DNA from: Acidovorax delafieldii | GTDB taxonomy: Bacteria; Pseudomonadota; Gammaproteobacteria; Burkholderiales; Burkholderiaceae_C | Reading direction: 5' to 3' | Assembly: GCA_002327945.1 (NCBI GenBank) | Contig: DCVY01000052.1 | Span: 1 to 9,515 of the forward strand | Length of the DNA stretch: 9,515 bases | Shown here: positions 7,057 to 9,515 of the stretch, piece by piece | Layout of the letters: each line of letters opens with the position of its first letter | How positions within the stretch are numbered: the first letter of the stretch is position 1 | Position numbers and translations under genes: made by a program | The notes under the pieces: generated by a model | Told to the model about the DNA's origin: nothing | The model's database searches: none | What the model saw: the letters and a program-made list of their open reading frames with translations, nothing else

Positions 7057-8104
7057 AGTTGCCGCCACGCTCACCATTCGCCGGCTGGATGCGCACAGCG
7101 CAGCCGACGCAGCACGCTGGGACGCTTTTGTGCTGGCCTGTCCGCAAGCCACGTTTTTCCACCGGGCAGGCTGGCAGGCGCTGATCCGCGAGGTGTTCCG
7201 CCACGACACCTATTTTCTCTACGCCGAGGCCGGTGGATTCATCCGGGGAGTCTTGCCGCTCGGGCATGTCAAAAGCCGCCTGTTCGGCAATGCGCTCACC
7301 AGCCTGCCTTTTTCAGTCTACGGAGGCGTTGCTGCGCTGGACGAGCAAGCTGCCGTGGCGCTGGAGCAGGAGGCCGAGCAGCTGGCGCAGCGCCTGGGCG
7401 TGGACCATCTGGAATTGCGCAATGTGCAGCGCCGCCACACCGACTGGCCGCTGCAAGACCTCTATGTCACTTTCCGCAAACCGATTGCGCCGAAAGAAGA
7501 GGACAACATGCTCGCCATCCCGCGCAAGCAGCGCGCCATGGTGCGCAAAGGCATCAAGAACGGGCTCACCTCCCATATCGACACCACGGTCGACCGCTTC
7601 TTCGCGCTGTACGCCGACAACGTGCACCGCCATGGCACGCCGGCCCTGCCCAAGGCCTATTTCAAAGGCCTGTGCCGGGTGTTCGGGCCGGACTGCGAAG
7701 TGCTCACCGTTTGCGCCCCCGATGGGCGCGCCATCAGCAGCGTGCTGAGTTTCTATTTCCGCGATGAAGTGCTGCCCTACTATGCCGGCGACGACGAGGC
7801 GGCGCGCGATCTGGCTGCCAACGACTTCAAGTACTGGGAGCTGATGCGCCTGGCTTGCGCGCGTGGCCTGAAGGTGTTTGACTATGGCCGCAGCAAGCAG
7901 GACACAGGCTCGTATGCGTTCAAGAAGAACTGGGGCTTTGAGCCCACACCGCTGCACTACGAATACCGGCTGTACAAAAGCGACAGCGTGCCGCAGAACA
8001 ACCCCGCGAATGCCAAGTACCGCCTGCTGATCGCCGCATGGAAGCGCATGCCCATTGGCCTGGCCAATTGGCTCGGCCCCAAAATCGTGCGCAACCTTGG
8101 CTGA
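7049..8104 (+). CDS. XrtA-associated FemAB-like protein (GNAT_6 fold)
   Basis: This 351-residue protein resembles the FemAB-related family of PEP-CTERM loci (TIGR03019 type). Classical FemAB enzymes transfer amino acids from aminoacyl-tRNA to peptidoglycan precursors; the reaction of this subgroup is not established. The N-terminal half has WDAFVLACPQATFFHRAGW (24-42) and a GNAT-like core with GVLPLGHVKS (67-76) and LPFSVYGG (86-93). The C-terminal half carries a second acyltransferase-like region (about 155-300), ending in the family signature FDYGRSKQDTGSYAFKKNWG (277-296). There is no signal peptide, so it should act in the cytoplasm. The GTG start has AAGAGGTGG just upstream and overlaps the deacetylase end by eight bases. 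Together these suggest that the two enzymes act on the same substrate. Confidence 0.9.
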   Translation: MSEVAATLTIRRLDAHSAADAARWDAFVLACPQATFFHRAGWQALIREVFRHDTYFLYAEAGGFIRGVLPLGHVKSRLFGNALTSLPFSVYGGVAALDEQAAVALEQEAEQLAQRLGVDHLELRNVQRRHTDWPLQDLYVTFRKPIAPKEEDNMLAIPRKQRAMVRKGIKNGLTSHIDTTVDRFFALYADNVHRHGTPALPKAYFKGLCRVFGPDCEVLTVCAPDGRAISSVLSFYFRDEVLPYYAGDDEAARDLAANDFKYWELMRLACARGLKVFDYGRSKQDTGSYAFKKNWGFEPTPLHYEYRLYKSDSVPQNNPANAKYRLLIAAWKRMPIGLANWLGPKIVRNLG

Positions 8105-8117
8105 TTGCCACCAACGC

Positions 8118-9365
8118 ATGACCGCCATGGGCAACATTCTCTACCTGGTGCACAGACTGCCGTACCCCCCCAACAAGGGCGACAAGGTGCGTTCGTACCA
8201 CCTGCTGCGCCACTTGCAGCAGCGCCACCGCGTGTTTCTGGGCACCTTCATCGATGACCCGGACGATGCGCAACACCTGCCCACACTTCAGGCCATGTGT
8301 CCCGACCTGCATGTGGAGCGCATCCATGCACCCAGTGCCAAGGTCAGGAGCCTCAGCGGTCTCCTGGCGGGCGAGGCGCTCACCCTGTCTTACTACCGCA
8401 ACGCCGGCATGCGCCGCTGGGTGGAGCAGACGACCGCAGAGCACAGCCTGCAGGCCTGCGTGGTTTTTTCCTCGGCCATGGCGCAATACGCGCAGCCGCT
8501 GCTGCCCAAGGTGCCCATGCTGGTCGACTTTGTTGATGTGGACTCCGCCAAATGGACCCAGTACGCCCCCGCGCACCGCTGGCCCCTGTCCATGCTGTAC
8601 CGCCGTGAGGGCCGGCGCCTGCTCGCTTATGAGCGCGCAATGGCCTTGCTGGCGCGTCGCTCGTACTTCGTCACGCCCAACGAAACCGCCTTGTTTTTGT
8701 CGCAGGCGCCGGAATGCGAGGGGCGCGTGCAGTCCATGGGCAACGGCGTGGATGCCGACTTTTTCATGCCAGACCCCCGGCGGCCCAGCCCCTTCGCGGC
8801 GGGCGAGCAGGCCGTGGTGTTCACCGGCGCCATGGACTACTGGCCCAACATCGACGGCGCAAGCTGGTTCGTGGCCGACATGCTGCCGCTGCTGCGCGCC
8901 CGCTGGCCCATGGCGCGGTTTTACATCGTGGGCCGCAGCCCTTCGCCCCAGGTGCAGGCGCTGGCCAGTGGGCAGGTGGTGGTCACTGGCACCGTGCCCG
9001 ACGTGCGGCCCTATCTGCAATACGCCAGCGCGGTGGTGGCGCCCTTGCGCGTGGCGCGCGGTATTCAAAACAAGATTCTGGAGGCCATGGCCATGCAGCA
9101 GCCCGTGGTCACGGTCAGCAGCTGTGCCGACGCCATCGGCGCCACGGCGGGGCAGGGGCTGCTGCGTGCCGACACGCCACAGGAATTTGTGGAGGCCCTG
9201 CAGCCGCTGCTGGAGTCTCCCTACAACGCCGCCGCACTGGGCCAGCAGGCCCGTCGCTACGTGGAGCACGAATGCAGCTGGCAGGCACATCTGAGCGGTA
9301 TCGACAGTTGCCTGGGGCTGTTTGGCAGAGCGCCTGCCAAACAGCCGCAGGCTGCCGGTGTATGA
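8118..9365 (+). CDS. PEP-CTERM/XrtA-system glycosyltransferase (GT4-type, GT-B fold)
   Basis: This 415-residue protein is predicted to transfer a sugar from a nucleotide donor to a growing lipid-linked repeat unit. The N-terminus ILYLVHRLPYPPNKGDKVR (7-25) is the signature of the TIGR03087-type XrtA glycosyltransferase and carries the acceptor-side glycine loop. The C-terminal donor domain has MGNGVDADFF (207-216), FTGAMDYWPNIDG (235-247), FYIVGRSP (268-275) and RGIQNKILEAMAMQQPVV (314-331); in the last, Glu322 sits in the conserved donor-binding helix. Starts at 8118 and 8127 are both possible and neither has a clear Shine-Dalgarno sequence. The frame stays open up to 8055, but that would place 50 bases inside the FemAB-like gene and add residues without family similarity. 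Thirteen bases separate it from that gene and ten from xrtA. Donor and acceptor sugars cannot be told from sequence. Confidence 0.92.
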   Translation: MTAMGNILYLVHRLPYPPNKGDKVRSYHLLRHLQQRHRVFLGTFIDDPDDAQHLPTLQAMCPDLHVERIHAPSAKVRSLSGLLAGEALTLSYYRNAGMRRWVEQTTAEHSLQACVVFSSAMAQYAQPLLPKVPMLVDFVDVDSAKWTQYAPAHRWPLSMLYRREGRRLLAYERAMALLARRSYFVTPNETALFLSQAPECEGRVQSMGNGVDADFFMPDPRRPSPFAAGEQAVVFTGAMDYWPNIDGASWFVADMLPLLRARWPMARFYIVGRSPSPQVQALASGQVVVTGTVPDVRPYLQYASAVVAPLRVARGIQNKILEAMAMQQPVVTVSSCADAIGATAGQGLLRADTPQEFVEALQPLLESPYNAAALGQQARRYVEHECSWQAHLSGIDSCLGLFGRAPAKQPQAAGV

Positions 9366-9375
9366 AAGTGCCCCC

Positions 9376-9515
9376 ATGACAAGCCACCTCCAGTCCCTCC
9401 CCGTTCATTGGCGTCGGCCCCTGCTGGTGCTGGTGTTGCTGCTCGCAGTCATTTTGGTTGCGTACTGGCATTCGGCCTGGGGCATGGCGATGATCTGGGC
9501 GCGCTCCGACACCTA
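9376..9515 (+). CDS. xrtA: Exosortase A, N-terminal fragment (cut by window end)
   Basis: Only the first 46 codons and part of the next are visible. The protein starts MTSHLQSLPVHWRRPLLVLV and runs through one clear membrane segment (about 15-30). It then reaches WHSAWGMAMIWARSDT, which matches the conserved stretch before the W-x-SDT/SET-(Y/F)xHGF region of exosortases. Exosortases are multi-pass membrane cysteine proteases that recognise PEP-CTERM tails. The catalytic Cys, Arg and His lie beyond the window and cannot be checked. The position ten bases after the XrtA-type glycosyltransferase strongly supports the call. The length, and whether an EpsI-like domain follows, cannot be judged. 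Confidence 0.85.
   Translation, partial: MTSHLQSLPVHWRRPLLVLVLLLAVILVAYWHSAWGMAMIWARSDT

Noticed and set aside
4744..7209. An 821-codon open frame on the minus strand across the barrel, ATPase, deacetylase and FemAB-like genes
   Set aside because: It lies opposite well-supported genes, is His/Gln/Arg-rich with no recognisable domain, and spans several gene borders. Long antisense frames are common in GC-rich DNA with biased third codon positions.
8055..8117. Upstream extension of the glycosyltransferase inside the FemAB-like gene
   Set aside because: The added residues lack family similarity, and the signature ILYLVHR normally lies within a few residues of the start.
7920..9377. A 485-codon minus-strand open frame opposite the FemAB-like and glycosyltransferase genes
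   Set aside because: It has His/Gly-rich composition without a domain, and lies opposite a gene with clear glycosyltransferase motifs.
1..9515. CRISPR arrays, tRNA or rRNA genes, insertion sequences, phage genes
   Set aside because: No regular spaced repeats, RNA gene signatures, transposase motifs or terminal inverted repeats were seen; the coding genes explain nearly all of the window.

Overview
The window is a stretch of GC-rich bacterial chromosome with every gene on the + strand. It is the core of an exosortase A (XrtA / PEP-CTERM) exopolysaccharide locus. Nine genes are packed in one direction with short gaps or overlaps and no visible internal terminator. The gene content, the order and the protein style point to a betaproteobacterium, probably Burkholderiales (Comamonadaceae-like). 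The taxon is an inference from family resemblance only. Family names and TIGRFAM-style numbers are recalled from knowledge of the families; no search was run.

Layout: 1-237 is non-coding leader with a candidate sigma70 promoter and a strong ribosome binding site. 238-876 encodes a Wza-like outer-membrane polysaccharide export lipoprotein. 937-2499 encodes an inner-membrane chain-length determinant with three predicted membrane segments. 2509-3480 encodes a detached tyrosine autokinase with a Gly-Tyr tail. 3499-5055 encodes a secreted outer-membrane beta-barrel protein of the XrtA cluster. 5059-6171 encodes an ExeA-like AAA ATPase. 6190-7056 encodes a NodB-type polysaccharide deacetylase with a DUF3473-like C-terminus. 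7049-8104 encodes a FemAB/GNAT-like protein that overlaps the deacetylase by 8 bases. 8118-9365 encodes a GT4-type glycosyltransferase. 9376 to the window end is the N-terminus of exosortase A (xrtA), cut by the edge.

How they work together (known family roles plus inference): the glycosyltransferase, and presumably others outside the window, builds the repeat unit. The deacetylase and FemAB-like protein probably modify the sugar or its linked groups on the cytoplasmic side. The chain-length protein and its separate kinase control polymer length through phosphorylation of the Tyr tail. The export lipoprotein carries polymer across the outer membrane, possibly helped by the beta-barrel. The ATPase is a conserved partner of unknown role. 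Exosortase A processes PEP-CTERM proteins, which are thought to associate with this exopolysaccharide.

This is a recognisable, already described system rather than an unknown one. The points most worth a second look are the coupled deacetylase/FemAB pair, the Tyr tail built from a 6-base DNA repeat, the helical insert in the beta-barrel protein, and the third membrane segment of the chain-length protein.
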